This document shows positions 35,281-44,103 of a stretch of 64,000 bases of DNA, piece after piece. Position 1 is the stretch's first letter. Each line of letters opens with the position of its first letter. Where the stretch lies: the NCBI RefSeq assembly GCF_900106745.1, contig NZ_FNNV01000004.1, forward strand, positions 186,001 through 250,000, given 5' to 3'. Source of the DNA: Paenibacillus sp. CF384 (lineage in GTDB: Bacteria; Bacillota; Bacilli; Paenibacillales; Paenibacillaceae). The position numbers and the translations under genes are program-made. The notes beneath the pieces are model-generated. The model searched no databases, was not told where the DNA came from, and saw only the letters and a list, made by a program, of their open reading frames with translations.

Positions 35281-35308
35281 AATGCCGACATCATCGGCAT
35301 TTTTTTTC
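35281..35308 (+). terminator. U-tailed terminator of the permease leader
   Basis: AATGCCGA-catca-TCGGCATT followed by eight consecutive T. A compact intrinsic terminator between the aptamer and the ribosome site, suited to riboswitch-controlled attenuation. Confidence 0.8.
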
Positions 35309-35356
35309 TGGGTTCTTGTTTGTTCTGAAACATTTTTTGGGGAGGGTTTTTGAAAA

Positions 35357-36751
35357 ATGGGTAGTTTCTTTCGTTTGAAGGAACACGGAACAAATGTAAG
35401 GACAGAGATTATGGCGGGCCTTACGACTTTCATGACGATGGCTTACATTTTGGCCGTCAATCCGGGTATTCTCGGAACTGCAGGACTTGATGGGTATTCG
35501 GTATTTTTGGCAACCGCTTTAGCGGGCGGTATCTTCACGATTGCGATGGGGTTGTTCGCGAACTTCCCGGTTGCGCTCGCACCAGGTATGGGTCTTAATG
35601 CATACTTCGCGGCAACGGTGCTTGCTTCCAAAGCAACAGACACACCGATTTCTCCTTCGATGGCCTTAACGGCAGTATTTATTTCGGGTATTGTATTCTT
35701 CATCCTGACGATTACACAAGTTCGCCAGCTTCTAATCGTAGCTATTCCTGACAGCTTGAAGCATTCCATCACAGTCGGTATCGGACTCTTCATCACGATC
35801 ATCGGCTTGAAAAACAGCGGCATCATGACCGTCGGTGTTGAGAATACGGTTACGGATGTTCCTAAAGGCGTATTCACAGATGTACTGGGCTTTGAGTCCG
35901 TGTTCCACATGGGCAGCCTGGAGAACTCCAGCGTGTACCTGACGCTGATCGGCGTATTGCTGATTGCTGTTCTGATGGTGCTGCGCGTACCTGGCGCAAT
36001 TCTGTTCGGTATTCTTGGCGTGACGCTTATCGCAATTCTAACCGGTGATGTGAACGTATCGGAAGGCCTCAAAGGTCAATCGTGGAGCCCTGATTTCAGC
36101 AAAGGAAACTTCTGGGACTTCGACTTCAAAGGTGTTATGGACACCGGCTTGATTTCCATCATCGCTACCTTTACATTCGTTGAATTGTTCGATACATTCG
36201 GAACGCTTGTAGGTACAGCGAACCGTGCAGGCTACATGAAAGACCCTGAGAAGGGCAAGAAGCTTGTCGGTAAAGCGATGCTTGTCGATGCAGTCGGCGT
36301 AAGCGGCGGCGCAATGCTGGGTACGAGTACGGTAACGGCTTTCGTTGAGAGCTCCGCGGGTATCGCGCAAGGCGGACGTACGGGTCTTACGGCGGTAACA
36401 ACCGGCGTTGCATTCTTGGCAGCCCTGTTCCTGTGGCCGCTCATCTCGTTGATTCCGGGCTCTGCGACAGCAGCGGCACTAATCATCGTAGGCGTACTGA
36501 TGGTTCAATCGATCAAAGAAATCGACTTCCAAGACATGGTTTACGCGATTCCATCGTTCCTGACGATCGCCATGATGCCTTTCACGTACAACATTGCTAA
36601 CGGTATTTCCTTCGGTATCGTTGCGTATGTCGTGCTTGCAACAACAGCTAATCTTGCCGGCAAAAAAGGCGGCTACAAAGTGCACTGGCTCATGTGGGTG
36701 CTTGCGATTCTTATCATCGCACGTTACGCGTTTATCGGAAGCCAAGGCTAA
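35357..36751 (+). CDS. pbuG: NCS2/AzgA-type purine permease (PbuG-like)
   Basis: 464-residue membrane transporter with 12-13 hydrophobic spans. Family marks: GLTTFMTMAYILAVNP near the N-terminus, FPVALAPGMGLNAYFA around residue 75, FTFVELFDTFGTLVG near 275 and the SSAGIAQGGRTGLTA stretch near 340. The AzgA group imports hypoxanthine, guanine or adenine by proton symport; the guanine-class aptamer upstream favours hypoxanthine/guanine. GGGGAGGG precedes ATG 35357. Single gene with its own terminator. Confidence 0.95.
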   Translation: MGSFFRLKEHGTNVRTEIMAGLTTFMTMAYILAVNPGILGTAGLDGYSVFLATALAGGIFTIAMGLFANFPVALAPGMGLNAYFAATVLASKATDTPISPSMALTAVFISGIVFFILTITQVRQLLIVAIPDSLKHSITVGIGLFITIIGLKNSGIMTVGVENTVTDVPKGVFTDVLGFESVFHMGSLENSSVYLTLIGVLLIAVLMVLRVPGAILFGILGVTLIAILTGDVNVSEGLKGQSWSPDFSKGNFWDFDFKGVMDTGLISIIATFTFVELFDTFGTLVGTANRAGYMKDPEKGKKLVGKAMLVDAVGVSGGAMLGTSTVTAFVESSAGIAQGGRTGLTAVTTGVAFLAALFLWPLISLIPGSATAAALIIVGVLMVQSIKEIDFQDMVYAIPSFLTIAMMPFTYNIANGISFGIVAYVVLATTANLAGKKGGYKVHWLMWVLAILIIARYAFIGSQG

Positions 36752-36765
36752 TAGAACGACTTGAA

Positions 36766-36801
36766 AAAGAGGACGGCGCAGAATCTGCGTCGTCCTCTTT
36801 G
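36766..36801. terminator. Terminator after the purine permease
   Basis: AAAGAGGACGGCGCAGA pairs with TCTGCGTCGTCCTCTTT. A and T runs on the flanks allow use from both strands, including the minus-strand TetR gene that ends at 36817. Confidence 0.9.
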
Positions 36802-36816
36802 TTGTGCGTGAGTCTT

Positions 36817-37476
36817 CTAAGTATCCTGCTTATAAACCCCATATTTGATCATATCGATAAACGTATCGATCTCTTGCATCAGCTTCTGCTCAATCGTAAC
36901 GGGAGCGAGCGTGTGGGACTTATGAAGCAGCAGGTATTTGTTCGACAGGGCATTCAAGACGAAGGTGACATGGTTGAAAACCGCATCGGCGTCCAGTCCA
37001 TCCCGCAGTGGAGCTGCGTCCAGAAGCTCAGCTTTATAGATCGACCTTAGCATGGCCGGGGTCGTGAACGTCTTCTGATACGCTTGGATCAGCTTCTCGA
37101 TCTCGGCCTCCACGGCCTTCGGCGGATGGCTGATGACACGCTGTACTAGCTCGGTCTCGTGCAAATAATGCAAAGTTACGCGCTGCTTCGCCAGCACGAT
37201 CTCCTTGATATGCTCGAAGAAATCGGTCGCGCCGATCGCTTCAACCGCACTAATGGACTTCTCCACCAACAGATCCATCGCATGCTGGACGACGGCGAGA
37301 TAGAGGTTCTTTTTGCTTTTGAAATAATGAAAAAGAATGCCTTTCGAAATGCCGGCTCTCGCCGTTATCGTATCCGTGGAGGTGTTCGTGTAGCCGTTCT
37401 TGGCAAATTCCTCGATACAAATCGTCATAATGAGCTCCTGTTTCTCTTCAGGAAGCTTCGCGAATGCGGGGTACAC
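36817..37476 (-). CDS. TetR family regulator of the ABC operon
   Basis: 219-residue repressor with an N-terminal HTH (NGYTNTSTDTITARAGISKGILFHYFKSKKNLY) in residues ~25-60, given here in part, and a ligand-binding C-terminal domain without clear family marks. It is the third gene of an operon after the ATPase and permease, 25 bp beyond the permease stop. Two identical inverted repeats flank the operon promoter, so it most likely represses its own exporter. Start ATG 37476 is preceded by an AGGTGTAGG-like weak site. Confidence 0.9.
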   Translation of the reverse strand: MYPAFAKLPEEKQELIMTICIEEFAKNGYTNTSTDTITARAGISKGILFHYFKSKKNLYLAVVQHAMDLLVEKSISAVEAIGATDFFEHIKEIVLAKQRVTLHYLHETELVQRVISHPPKAVEAEIEKLIQAYQKTFTTPAMLRSIYKAELLDAAPLRDGLDADAVFNHVTFVLNALSNKYLLLHKSHTLAPVTIEQKLMQEIDTFIDMIKYGVYKQDT

Positions 37477-37501
37477 AGCCTACACCTCGGTTCCTCATCA
37501 G

Positions 37502-38299
37502 CTAAACGGTGATGTCTTTTCTACTATAATACCAGTATGCGGACAACGCGCAACAGACGATAACGGCGGCCATAATGGTGATGTACAGCGGATCGAAATA
37601 CCGGTCCGTGATAATGGCTGCTGCTTCGGCGTACTTAAAGGGACTGATATATTTGAACCAAGTGAAATGGTCGGAGACGCCTGAGATAATGCTGAAGAAA
37701 TACGTAATGAATACAAATCCGAGCGACATGGATACGACGGACCGGGTTCTTCTCAAGATCGTCGAGAACAAGAACGAAATGCTTGCGAAGGTCAAATGCA
37801 TGAGCAGGACGGCCGATTCCAGCAGGAAGAAGGTAGACAGCGATACGTCGTTGTCCTTCGAGAATTGAAACCCAATAAGGCTGGCGGCGACAATGACTAG
37901 GTTGAAAAGCACGATATTGATGACTACGGCAGCGAGCTTCTGCGTAATAATCTGCGTTCTCGTAATCGGCCTTGAGAGCAGGAATTCGATCGTCTTCTCA
38001 TGCTGTTCCTTCGCTACAATGTTTGAGGCCAATAAGGATGCGAAAATACTGCCGAGCAAGGTCGTCATCAAATGAATCTCGATCCCATAGAATCCGAGCA
38101 GGGAGCTCAGGTTCAGCCGATCCATGCCGAAAGCTTTCTTCATCGCATCCGGAAGGGTGCTCATCATATCGTCCAGCCCTTCCTGCTGCTTCGCGAATTC
38201 CGGGTAAATGCTTAAATATAAGAGGATGATACCGGCCATAATAATACTCCAGATGATCAATCCCCGAAGATTCCGTTTGAATTCTCTTCTGAGAAGCAT
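37502..38299 (-). CDS. ABC-2 permease of the TetR-controlled exporter
   Basis: 265 residues, six hydrophobic spans: ~14-34, 65-95, 112-140, 150-180, 185-205, 235-255. The N-terminal cytoplasmic FKRNLRGLIIW start and the SRPITRTQIITQKL motif between spans 2 and 3 are typical of ABC-2/NatB-like exporter permeases. GGAGGC precedes ATG 38299. Works with the ATPase immediately upstream; substrate unknown, with drug or peptide export usual for TetR-linked systems. Confidence 0.9.
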   Translation of the reverse strand: MLLRREFKRNLRGLIIWSIIMAGIILLYLSIYPEFAKQQEGLDDMMSTLPDAMKKAFGMDRLNLSSLLGFYGIEIHLMTTLLGSIFASLLASNIVAKEQHEKTIEFLLSRPITRTQIITQKLAAVVINIVLFNLVIVAASLIGFQFSKDNDVSLSTFFLLESAVLLMHLTFASISFLFSTILRRTRSVVSMSLGFVFITYFFSIISGVSDHFTWFKYISPFKYAEAAAIITDRYFDPLYITIMAAVIVCCALSAYWYYSRKDITV

Positions 38300-38311
38300 C
38301 GTTCTGCCTCC

Positions 38312-39202
38312 TTATTCTTTCTCGTAATAATGAATGAATACTTCCTCAAGCGAAGGCTCTTCGATCAAAATATCCGTGAAGGCGCATTCCGCCAAGCCTT
38401 GAATGAGTGCTTTCATATCGCCGCCATACAGCAGCTTCACATGGGAGCCGGTCGTTTCTTGCTTAATGATGCCGCTTAATTGCGGTAGCCTCATGGCATC
38501 GGCGTCGGTTTGTTTTACGGTCAGGGTGATATTCTTCAAATTGTTCTTGAGCAGTTGCTCGACGGATTCCACTTTAATAAGCGCTCCCTCTTTGATAATG
38601 GCGACCCGGTCGCACATCTTCTGTACCTCGCTCAGAATGTGAGAAGAGAAGAAGATCGTTGTGCCATTCCTGCGCTCTTCGGTGAGCAGCTCGAAGAATG
38701 TATGCTGCATAAGGGGATCGAGGCCGCCTGTTGGCTCATCGAGGATGAGCAGCTTCGGTCGGTGCAGCAGCGCTTGAACAATTCCGACTTTCTTGCGGTT
38801 GCCGAAGGAGAGGTCTTCAATCTTGCGGGAGAGATCCAGGTCAAGGCGCTCGGCCAGCTCTGTGATACGTTTGGAGTCTGTTTCCCCGTAGAAAGCCGCC
38901 GAATACTTGAGCAGATCCATAACCTTCATGTCGTCATAATAAAAGACTTCCGATGGCAAATAACCGACTTGGCGGCGGATCGCCTTAGCATCCTTCACGA
39001 TGTCCATACCTAGGATCGAGGCGCTGCCCGAGGTAGGAAAGACGAAATTGAGCAGCGTTCGAATGGCGGTACTCTTGCCGGCGCCGTTCGGTCCGATGAA
39101 GCCGAATACCTCGCCTTCTCCGATCGCAAAGGATATATCGGATATGCCGCGGCTCTTGCCGTACGTTTTCGTCAACTGACGAAGTTCGACGATTGGTTTC
39201 AC
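38312..39202 (-). CDS. ABC-2 exporter ATPase of the TetR-controlled operon
   Basis: 296-residue ATPase with Walker A GPNGAGKST near residue 38, signature LSFGNRKK, Walker B LLILDEPTGGLD and H-loop FSSHIL. The C-terminal ~70 residues match the regulatory tail of multidrug/bacitracin-type ATPases. Start is GTG 39202 with GGAGG ten bases ahead. First gene of the operon; the promoter with two TetR-type operators is 60-90 bp upstream. Confidence 0.93.
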   Translation of the reverse strand: MKPIVELRQLTKTYGKSRGISDISFAIGEGEVFGFIGPNGAGKSTAIRTLLNFVFPTSGSASILGMDIVKDAKAIRRQVGYLPSEVFYYDDMKVMDLLKYSAAFYGETDSKRITELAERLDLDLSRKIEDLSFGNRKKVGIVQALLHRPKLLILDEPTGGLDPLMQHTFFELLTEERRNGTTIFFSSHILSEVQKMCDRVAIIKEGALIKVESVEQLLKNNLKNITLTVKQTDADAMRLPQLSGIIKQETTGSHVKLLYGGDMKALIQGLAECAFTDILIEEPSLEEVFIHYYEKE

Positions 39203-39242
39203 GCTTGGAGCCTCCTATCGTTTAGAGGATTAATGATTGCGG

Positions 39243-39258
39243 TTGACTGATGAGTCAA
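39243..39258. promoter_or_regulatory. TetR-type operator, promoter-downstream copy
   Basis: TTGACT-gatg-AGTCAA, a perfect 6-4-6 inverted repeat located just after the -10 of the minus-strand ABC promoter. Same half-sites as the copy 34 bp away. Confidence 0.75.
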
Positions 39259-39262
39259 TGTG

Positions 39263-39292
39263 ATTGTACGCCTGTATTGACTCGCTAGTCAA
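39263..39292 (-). promoter_or_regulatory. Promoter of the ABC-TetR operon
   Basis: On the minus strand TTGACT (39292-39287) and TACAAT (39268-39263) are 18 bp apart. The -35 is itself half of an operator, so a bound repressor would block polymerase. Confidence 0.7.
39277..39292. promoter_or_regulatory. TetR-type operator overlapping the -35
   Basis: TTGACT-cgct-AGTCAA, a perfect 6-4-6 inverted repeat with half-sites identical to those at 39243-39258; centre-to-centre distance 34 bp, a little over three helical turns. Confidence 0.75.
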
Positions 39293-39470
39293 TGAGTTTT
39301 TTATGTGTTCGAGAGACGGGACTAAAGGGACTTATCGACTTGAAAAGGCTGCGTATTTTGTCGGTTTTTGTAGGAAAGCAAGAAGACAGGATGAGATCCG
39401 TAATCGCTCGAATAACCAACAAGATCACAAAATGTTCAAAACAATTCGTGAAAATTGCAAAAACTAGGTA

Positions 39471-39515
39471 AAACACGAACTTTATTAAGTTTATTTGAAA
39501 TTAATGTTCGTGTTT
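39471..39515. promoter_or_regulatory. Paired inverted PurBoxes of the pur operon
   Basis: AAACACGAACTTT at 39471-39483 and its inverted partner (reverse complement AAACACGAACATT) at 39503-39515 fit the B. subtilis PurR box core CGAAC with A/T flanks. They face each other 19 bp apart just upstream of the -35. PurR would repress when PRPP is low. purR itself is outside the window. Confidence 0.8.
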
Positions 39516-39520
39516 TTTCG

Positions 39521-39549
39521 TTGACATTCTGCGTCAGGATTGATAAACT
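39521..39549 (+). promoter_or_regulatory. Sigma-A promoter of the pur operon
   Basis: Consensus TTGACA at 39521-39526 and TAAACT at 39544-39549 with 17 bp between. It starts six bases after the second PurBox, and the aptamer begins about 30 bp after the expected transcription start. Confidence 0.85.
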
Positions 39550-39586
39550 AGGGATAGCGAAAAACGAATAAATACTTGCCGTGCAA

Positions 39587-39656
39587 GACTCGTATATCCT
39601 TGGGGATTTGGCCCGAGAGTATCTACCCGGGAACCTTAATTTTCGGACTACGAGCC
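39587..39656 (+). ncRNA. Purine (guanine-class) riboswitch of the pur operon
   Basis: P1 strands CTCGTA / TACGAG, then TATCC, a P2 with GGGATTTGGCCC, the GAGTATCTACCC J2/3 region, the P3 loop GGAACCTTAATTTTC and J3/1 GGACTACGAG. The C before TA specifies guanine/hypoxanthine. P3 is less regular than in the permease aptamer. Followed by a long leader ending in a terminator. Confidence 0.88.
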
Positions 39657-39765
39657 CATGCAGTTGAAGAACCAGGTTGCCGCCTTGACGGGGCAGCCTG
39701 ATGTTGTCTATTGCCTGTCCTGTCTACTCGTTAGCAGGCGGCGATAGGGCGCAATCTTCATTGCT

Positions 39766-39823
39766 GGACTTGTAAGTCCCGAAGCCATCCATGTTGTGGA
39801 GCCTGTGCTGAGGGACTTTTTTT
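39766..39823 (+). terminator. Attenuator hairpins of the pur leader
   Basis: GGACTT-gt-AAGTCC at 39766-39779 is a small hairpin. Its second arm can instead pair with GGGACTT at 39812-39818, which runs into seven T. The mutually exclusive pairings form a plausible terminator/antiterminator switch coupled to the aptamer about 110 bp upstream. Confidence 0.7.
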
Positions 39824-39884
39824 GTGGCTTGTACTGTAATCCTGTAATCCGATTCCTTCATCAAACAAAGGTGGTTATAAGCAG

Positions 39885-40370
39885 ATGTCAGCAAAAGTCG
39901 GCGTCATCATGGGCAGCAAGTCGGACTGGGAGACAATGAAGCTAGCCTGTGACGTTCTGGACGAGTTACAAATCCCCTATGAGAAGAAGGTTGTTTCGGC
40001 TCACCGGACACCGGACCTTATGTTCCAATACGCAGAAACAGCAGTAGAACGCGGTTTGAAGGTTATTATCGCGGGTGCTGGCGGAGCTGCACACTTGCCC
40101 GGCATGGTCGCTGCGAAGACGATCCTGCCGGTTATTGGTGTGCCTGTGAAGTCTTCGAATTTGAACGGACTTGATTCACTGTTGTCCATCGTACAGATGC
40201 CGGGCGGCATTCCGGTTGCAACGGTTGCGATCGGCAACGCGGGCGGCACGAACGCTGGATTGCTTGCGGCACAGATGCTTGGCGCGTTTGATCCGGATGT
40301 GCAAGCACGCGTGCTTGCGCGCCGCGAACGGATTGAGCAGGAAGTCCTCGAAAGCAGTGAAACGCTATGA
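39885..40370 (+). CDS. purE: N5-carboxyaminoimidazole ribonucleotide mutase
   Basis: Catalyses N5-CAIR to CAIR in de novo purine synthesis. 161 residues, class I Pur[14 protein letters not shown] phosphate-loop, [10 protein letters not shown], and [22 protein letters not shown]-type ribosome site before ATG 39885. First gene of the twelve-gene operon, overlapping purK by four bases. Confidence 0.97.
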   Translation: MSAKVGVIMGSKSDWETMKLACDVLDELQIPYEKKVVSAHRTPDLMFQYAETAVERGLKVIIAGAGGAAHLPGMVAAKTILPVIGVPVKSSNLNGLDSLLSIVQMPGGIPVATVAIGNAGGTNAGLLAAQMLGAFDPDVQARVLARRERIEQEVLESSETL

Positions 40371-41542
40371 GCAGCGGCTTGGCGGGTAAAGACGTGAAGG
40401 TGATTTTGCCTGGAGCGACGGTCGGGATTCTTGGCGGCGGTCAGCTCGGCCGGATGATGGCGAATGCGGGCAGTGCGATGGGCTATCGGTTCATAGCGCT
40501 TGATCCTACGCCGGATGCGCCTACCGGACAAGTTGCAGGTCAGATTGTAGCCGCGTATGACAATCGCGATGCGGCTCGCGAGCTGGCGGAGCGCTCTGAT
40601 GTCATCACGTATGAGTTCGAGAACGTGGATGCCGGAGTAGCGGCGATGCTGATGGAGGAATCGTACGTGCCGCAGGGCAGCGAGCTGCTCTATACGACGC
40701 AGCATCGACTGCGTGAGAAACGGGCGATAGAAGCGGCGGGCGTGAAGGTAGCGCCTTATGCAGAGGTGCGAAGCGCAGATGAGCTTCGCGAAGCAGTTGG
40801 TCGCTTCGGACTGCCCTGCGTGCTGAAGACCGCCATGGGTGGGTATGACGGCAAAGGGCAGTGGGTTATCCGCAGCGAAGCCGAAATCGACGAAGCGTTC
40901 GAGACGCTGAATCGTGCCGGCACGGAGCTTGTACTGGAGCAGTTCATTCGCTTCCAGAAGGAGCTTTCGGTCATTGCGGCGAGAAGCCCGCAGGGAGAGA
41001 TTCGCACGTTCCCGGCAGCGGAGAATATCCACGTCGATAACATCCTGCATCTGTCGATCGTGCCTGCACGGATCGATGAAGAGCTTCAGCGGGAAGCGGA
41101 GCGATTGGCGGCGAGGATTGCCGAAGGGCTTGGCGCCGTTGGCTTGATCGCGGTGGAGCTGTTCTTGACGGAAGACGGCGAGCTGTTCGTCAACGAGCTT
41201 GCGCCGCGTCCGCATAACAGCGGCCATTATACGATGGAAGCTTGCCGGACCTCGCAGTTCGAGCAGCATGTGCGCGCCGTATGCGGCTTGCCGCTTGGCG
41301 ACACGGCACTCTTGACGCCGGTTGTTATGGTAAACGTGCTCGGCGAGCATGTCGAACCGCTGCTTGAGCTGATCGCCAAGCAAGATGAGCATGCAGAACG
41401 TTTAGGCGTAGCGCCTAAAATTCATTTATATGGGAAACATGAAGCCAAACATAAACGGAAAATGGGTCACGTCAACGTGCTTGCGGCAGATGTCGAGCAG
41501 GCGCTGGCATGGATTTCCGAAACCAACATTTGGAGGGTTTAA
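40367..41542 (+). CDS. purK: N5-carboxyaminoimidazole ribonucleotide synthase
   Basis: ATP-grasp enzyme making N5-CAIR from AIR, bicarbonate and ATP, feeding PurE. 391 residues with [13 protein letters not shown] near the start, [14 protein letters not shown] as the ATP-binding loop and [14 protein letters not shown] towards the C-terminus. Translationally coupled to purE by ATGA; six bases before purB. Confidence 0.97.
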   Translation: MSSGLAGKDVKVILPGATVGILGGGQLGRMMANAGSAMGYRFIALDPTPDAPTGQVAGQIVAAYDNRDAARELAERSDVITYEFENVDAGVAAMLMEESYVPQGSELLYTTQHRLREKRAIEAAGVKVAPYAEVRSADELREAVGRFGLPCVLKTAMGGYDGKGQWVIRSEAEIDEAFETLNRAGTELVLEQFIRFQKELSVIAARSPQGEIRTFPAAENIHVDNILHLSIVPARIDEELQREAERLAARIAEGLGAVGLIAVELFLTEDGELFVNELAPRPHNSGHYTMEACRTSQFEQHVRAVCGLPLGDTALLTPVVMVNVLGEHVEPLLELIAKQDEHAERLGVAPKIHLYGKHEAKHKRKMGHVNVLAADVEQALAWISETNIWRV

Positions 41543-41548
41543 TTCACG

Positions 41549-42844
41549 ATGTTAGAACGTTACAGCAGACCGGAAATGAGAGCGATTTGGACAGAAGAGA
41601 ACAAATTCAAGGCATGGCTCGAGGTTGAGCTTTGCGCATGCGAGGCTTGGGTAGAGCTTGGTGTTATCCCGCGCGAGGATGTTGAAGCCCTTCGTAAAGG
41701 CGCGACTTTCAATATCGACCGCATCAACGAGATCGAGCTTGAGACGCGCCATGACGTTATCGCCTTCACACGCGCAGTATCCGAAACTGTAGGACCTGAG
41801 CGCAAATGGGTACATTACGGCCTGACTTCCACAGACGTTGTGGATACAGCGATGGGTTACCTTCTTCTTCAAGCGAACACGATCTTGGAGAAGGACATCA
41901 CGAACTTTATTGAAATTCTACGCGGCCAAGCGGTTGCTTATAAAGATACAGCGATGATGGGACGTACGCACGGCGTACACGCGGAACCGACAACGTTCGG
42001 TTTGAAGCTTGCCCTCTGGTATGAAGAAATGAAGCGTAACTTGGAGCGTTTCCGCCATGCGGCTGACGGCGTGCAATTCGGCAAAATCTCCGGTGCAGTA
42101 GGCACGTACGCAAACATCGATCCTTTCGTAGAAGAGTTCACTTGTAAGAAGCTTGGCATTACGCCTGCTCCGATCTCGACACAAACACTTCAGCGTGACC
42201 GTCATGCGGAGTACGTCGGCGCACTGGCACTAATCGCGACTTCGCTTGATAAATTCGCTACGGAAATCCGCGCTCTGCAGAAGAGTGAGTTCCGTGAAGT
42301 GGAAGAGCCGTTCGCGAAAGGTCAGAAGGGTTCATCCGCTATGCCGCACAAACGCAACCCGATCGGCTGCGAGAATATCTCCGGTCTTTCCCGCGTTATC
42401 CGCGGTCATATGCTGACAGCTTACGAGAACGTAGTGCTGTGGCATGAGCGCGATATCAGCCACTCGTCGGCTGAGCGCGTGATTTTGCCGGACTCCACGA
42501 TGCTGCTCAACTACATGTTAAACCGTCTTGGTAACATTATTAAGAACCTGCAAGTGTTCCCTGAGAACATGAAACGCAATATGCAGCGTACGTTCGGCGT
42601 GCCGTTCTCCGGCCGCGTCATGACGAAGCTGATCGATAAAGGCATGAGCCGCGAGCAAGCGTACGACACGGTACAACCGCGTGCGATGCAAGCATGGGAA
42701 GAGCAGCGCCAATTCCGCGACATTATCGAATCGACACCGGAGATTACGGCTCATCTGAGTGCGGATGAAATCGCGGATGCGTTCAACCCAGCGTGGCATT
42801 TGAAGCACGTGGATACGATTTTCAGAAGGTTGGAATTGATTTAA
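41549..42844 (+). CDS. purB: Adenylosuccinate lyase
   Basis: Cleaves SAICAR to AICAR and adenylosuccinate to AMP. 431 residues of the fumarase/aspartase superfamily with TSTDVVDTA, the catalytic-His stretch [14 protein letters not shown] and the signature loop [23 protein letters not shown] lies before ATG 41549 within the end of purK. Followed by a 239-bp gap with a large hairpin element. Confidence 0.97.
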   Translation: MLERYSRPEMRAIWTEENKFKAWLEVELCACEAWVELGVIPREDVEALRKGATFNIDRINEIELETRHDVIAFTRAVSETVGPERKWVHYGLTSTDVVDTAMGYLLLQANTILEKDITNFIEILRGQAVAYKDTAMMGRTHGVHAEPTTFGLKLALWYEEMKRNLERFRHAADGVQFGKISGAVGTYANIDPFVEEFTCKKLGITPAPISTQTLQRDRHAEYVGALALIATSLDKFATEIRALQKSEFREVEEPFAKGQKGSSAMPHKRNPIGCENISGLSRVIRGHMLTAYENVVLWHERDISHSSAERVILPDSTMLLNYMLNRLGNIIKNLQVFPENMKRNMQRTFGVPFSGRVMTKLIDKGMSREQAYDTVQPRAMQAWEEQRQFRDIIESTPEITAHLSADEIADAFNPAWHLKHVDTIFRRLELI

Positions 42845-42894
42845 GGTGATTGGTTTGCGTTCACGTCGCGAGACGTGAATGCAGCATTCACCTA
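42843..42894. repeat. Hairpins immediately after purB
   Basis: AGGTGA pairs with TCACCT, enclosing TTCACGTC-gcga-GACGTGAA. No T-run follows, so it probably does not terminate but may protect the 3' end of the upstream message. Confidence 0.6.
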
Positions 42895-42895
42895 A

Positions 42896-43031
42896 GAGCA
42901 TGACTGCGCATGCATGAACATCTTTCGATCGCTGTTGTACCTTGGATTTCTTTGAACTATAAGGGATTATAGGTGGAAATCCTTGTACAAAGGCGAACGC
43001 TGACGCTTCTACAGATTGTTCATGCCTGCTC
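42896..43031. repeat. Cruciform element 1 of the pur operon (purB-purC)
   Basis: Outer arms GAGC...GCATGAACA and TGTTCATGC..GCTC enclose a 66-bp core (42930-42995) that starts CGCTGTTG, contains arms GGATTTC and GGAAATCC and ends CAAAGGCG. The core is followed by AACGCTGACGCTTC. The same inner boxes occur in the elements at 44104-44255 and 48922-49080 with different outer stems. Confidence 0.8.
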
Positions 43032-43083
43032 CGTCACAAACCATTAAAATCAAAACAAACCGTTGAAAAAAGGAGAGAGAAGA

Positions 43084-43974
43084 ATGACACAAGCGTTGTC
43101 TTCGGCTGTGGAGTATGTGAAAGCGCCGTTGCTGTATAAAGGCAAAGTTCGCGAGCTTTATGATCTTGGGGAGCATTATCTCATTGTGGTTACGGACCGC
43201 ATCAGCGCGTTTGACTATGTGCTGGACCCGGCTGTACCGGAGAAAGGCAATGTGCTGAATCGTTTGTCGACCTTCTGGTTTGATCAAACGGCAGAGATGA
43301 TGCCTAATCATATTGTTCACACGGACGTGTACAAGCTTGGCGATCTCGTATCGGAGCCTGAACTTCTGAAAAACCGCATTATGGTTTCGAAGAAAGCCGA
43401 GCGCATCGATATCGAATGTGTCGTTCGCGGCTATATCACCGGCAACGGTTGGAGACAATATGCGAAAACATCGGCAATTAACGGCATCGAGCTTCCGGAA
43501 GGGCTGCGCAAGAACGAGCGTTTTGCAGCGCCGCTGTTCACGCCTGCTGCGAAGAACGACGTTGGCCATGACGAGGATATCTCGTTCGAGCGGATGCAAG
43601 AGATGGTCGGCGCCGAGCTTGCGGTAGAACTTCGCGATAAGAGCATTGCCCTGTACGAATATGCACGCGGCTTCTGCGAGGAGCGCGGTATTATTCTGGC
43701 AGATTGCAAGTTCGAGTTCGGCCTTATAGATGGTAAAGTCATTCTCATCGACGAAATCTTCACCCCGGATTCCTCCCGTTTCTGGGCTCAAGACAACTAT
43801 GCCTACGACATCGAAATCGACAGCATGGACAAAGAACCGGTACGCACCTACTTGCTCGGCTCCGACTGGGACCGCGACAGCAAACCGGCTCCACTGCCAC
43901 AAGCCGTCGTAGAAGAAACAACCAACCGCTACCTAGCGATCTACAAAGCGCTGACCGGCGAAGATTTGGTCTAA
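43084..43974 (+). CDS. purC: Phosphoribosylaminoimidazole-succinocarboxamide synthase
   Basis: Joins CAIR and aspartate to give SAICAR. 296 residues, the longer SAICAR synthetase form (B. subtilis PurC is nearer 240). LYKGKVRELYDLG near the start, VVRGYITGNGWRQY, LADCKFEFG and DEIFTPDSSRFW mark the family. AAGGAGAG precedes ATG 43084; the TTG at 43063 is not needed. Separated from both neighbours by structured gaps. Confidence 0.96.
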   Translation: MTQALSSAVEYVKAPLLYKGKVRELYDLGEHYLIVVTDRISAFDYVLDPAVPEKGNVLNRLSTFWFDQTAEMMPNHIVHTDVYKLGDLVSEPELLKNRIMVSKKAERIDIECVVRGYITGNGWRQYAKTSAINGIELPEGLRKNERFAAPLFTPAAKNDVGHDEDISFERMQEMVGAELAVELRDKSIALYEYARGFCEERGIILADCKFEFGLIDGKVILIDEIFTPDSSRFWAQDNYAYDIEIDSMDKEPVRTYLLGSDWDRDSKPAPLPQAVVEETTNRYLAIYKALTGEDLV

Positions 43975-44103
43975 ACCAAAAACCCGCGGGCCAAGCACAG
44001 ATGGCTCGCACCACATAAATCAGGCGACGCAAGCGGCGGCGAATAGCCCCGCGAAGCGAGCCCAGGATGCTCAAAGAGCATCCTGCAAAAAAAGGTTTAC
44101 CCA
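43975..44103. other. First part of the purC-purS gap
   Basis: Contains a GC-rich stretch and a perfect hairpin AGGATGCTC-aaa-GAGCATCCT (44060-44082) followed by GC and seven A, so it is not an intrinsic terminator on the coding strand. No gene seen. Confidence 0.5.

Larger units (their letters stand above)
34982..35356. other. Leader region of the purine permease gene
   Basis: This 375-bp gap contains, in order, a 12-bp palindrome, a promoter, a guanine-class aptamer, two hairpins and the permease ribosome site. These are listed separately. The first 60 bp hold nothing recognisable. Confidence 0.6.

Noticed and set aside
39264-39467. 67-codon open frame between the ABC operon and pur promoter
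   Set aside because: Begins inside a TetR operator, has no ribosome site and an unconvincing composition.
40001-41392. 463-codon minus-strand frame opposite purE and purK
   Set aside because: Long antisense frame created by codon bias in clearly recognised pur genes.
44060-44090. Terminator between purC and purS
   Set aside because: Strong hairpin but followed by A, not T, on the coding strand; transcription must continue to purS.
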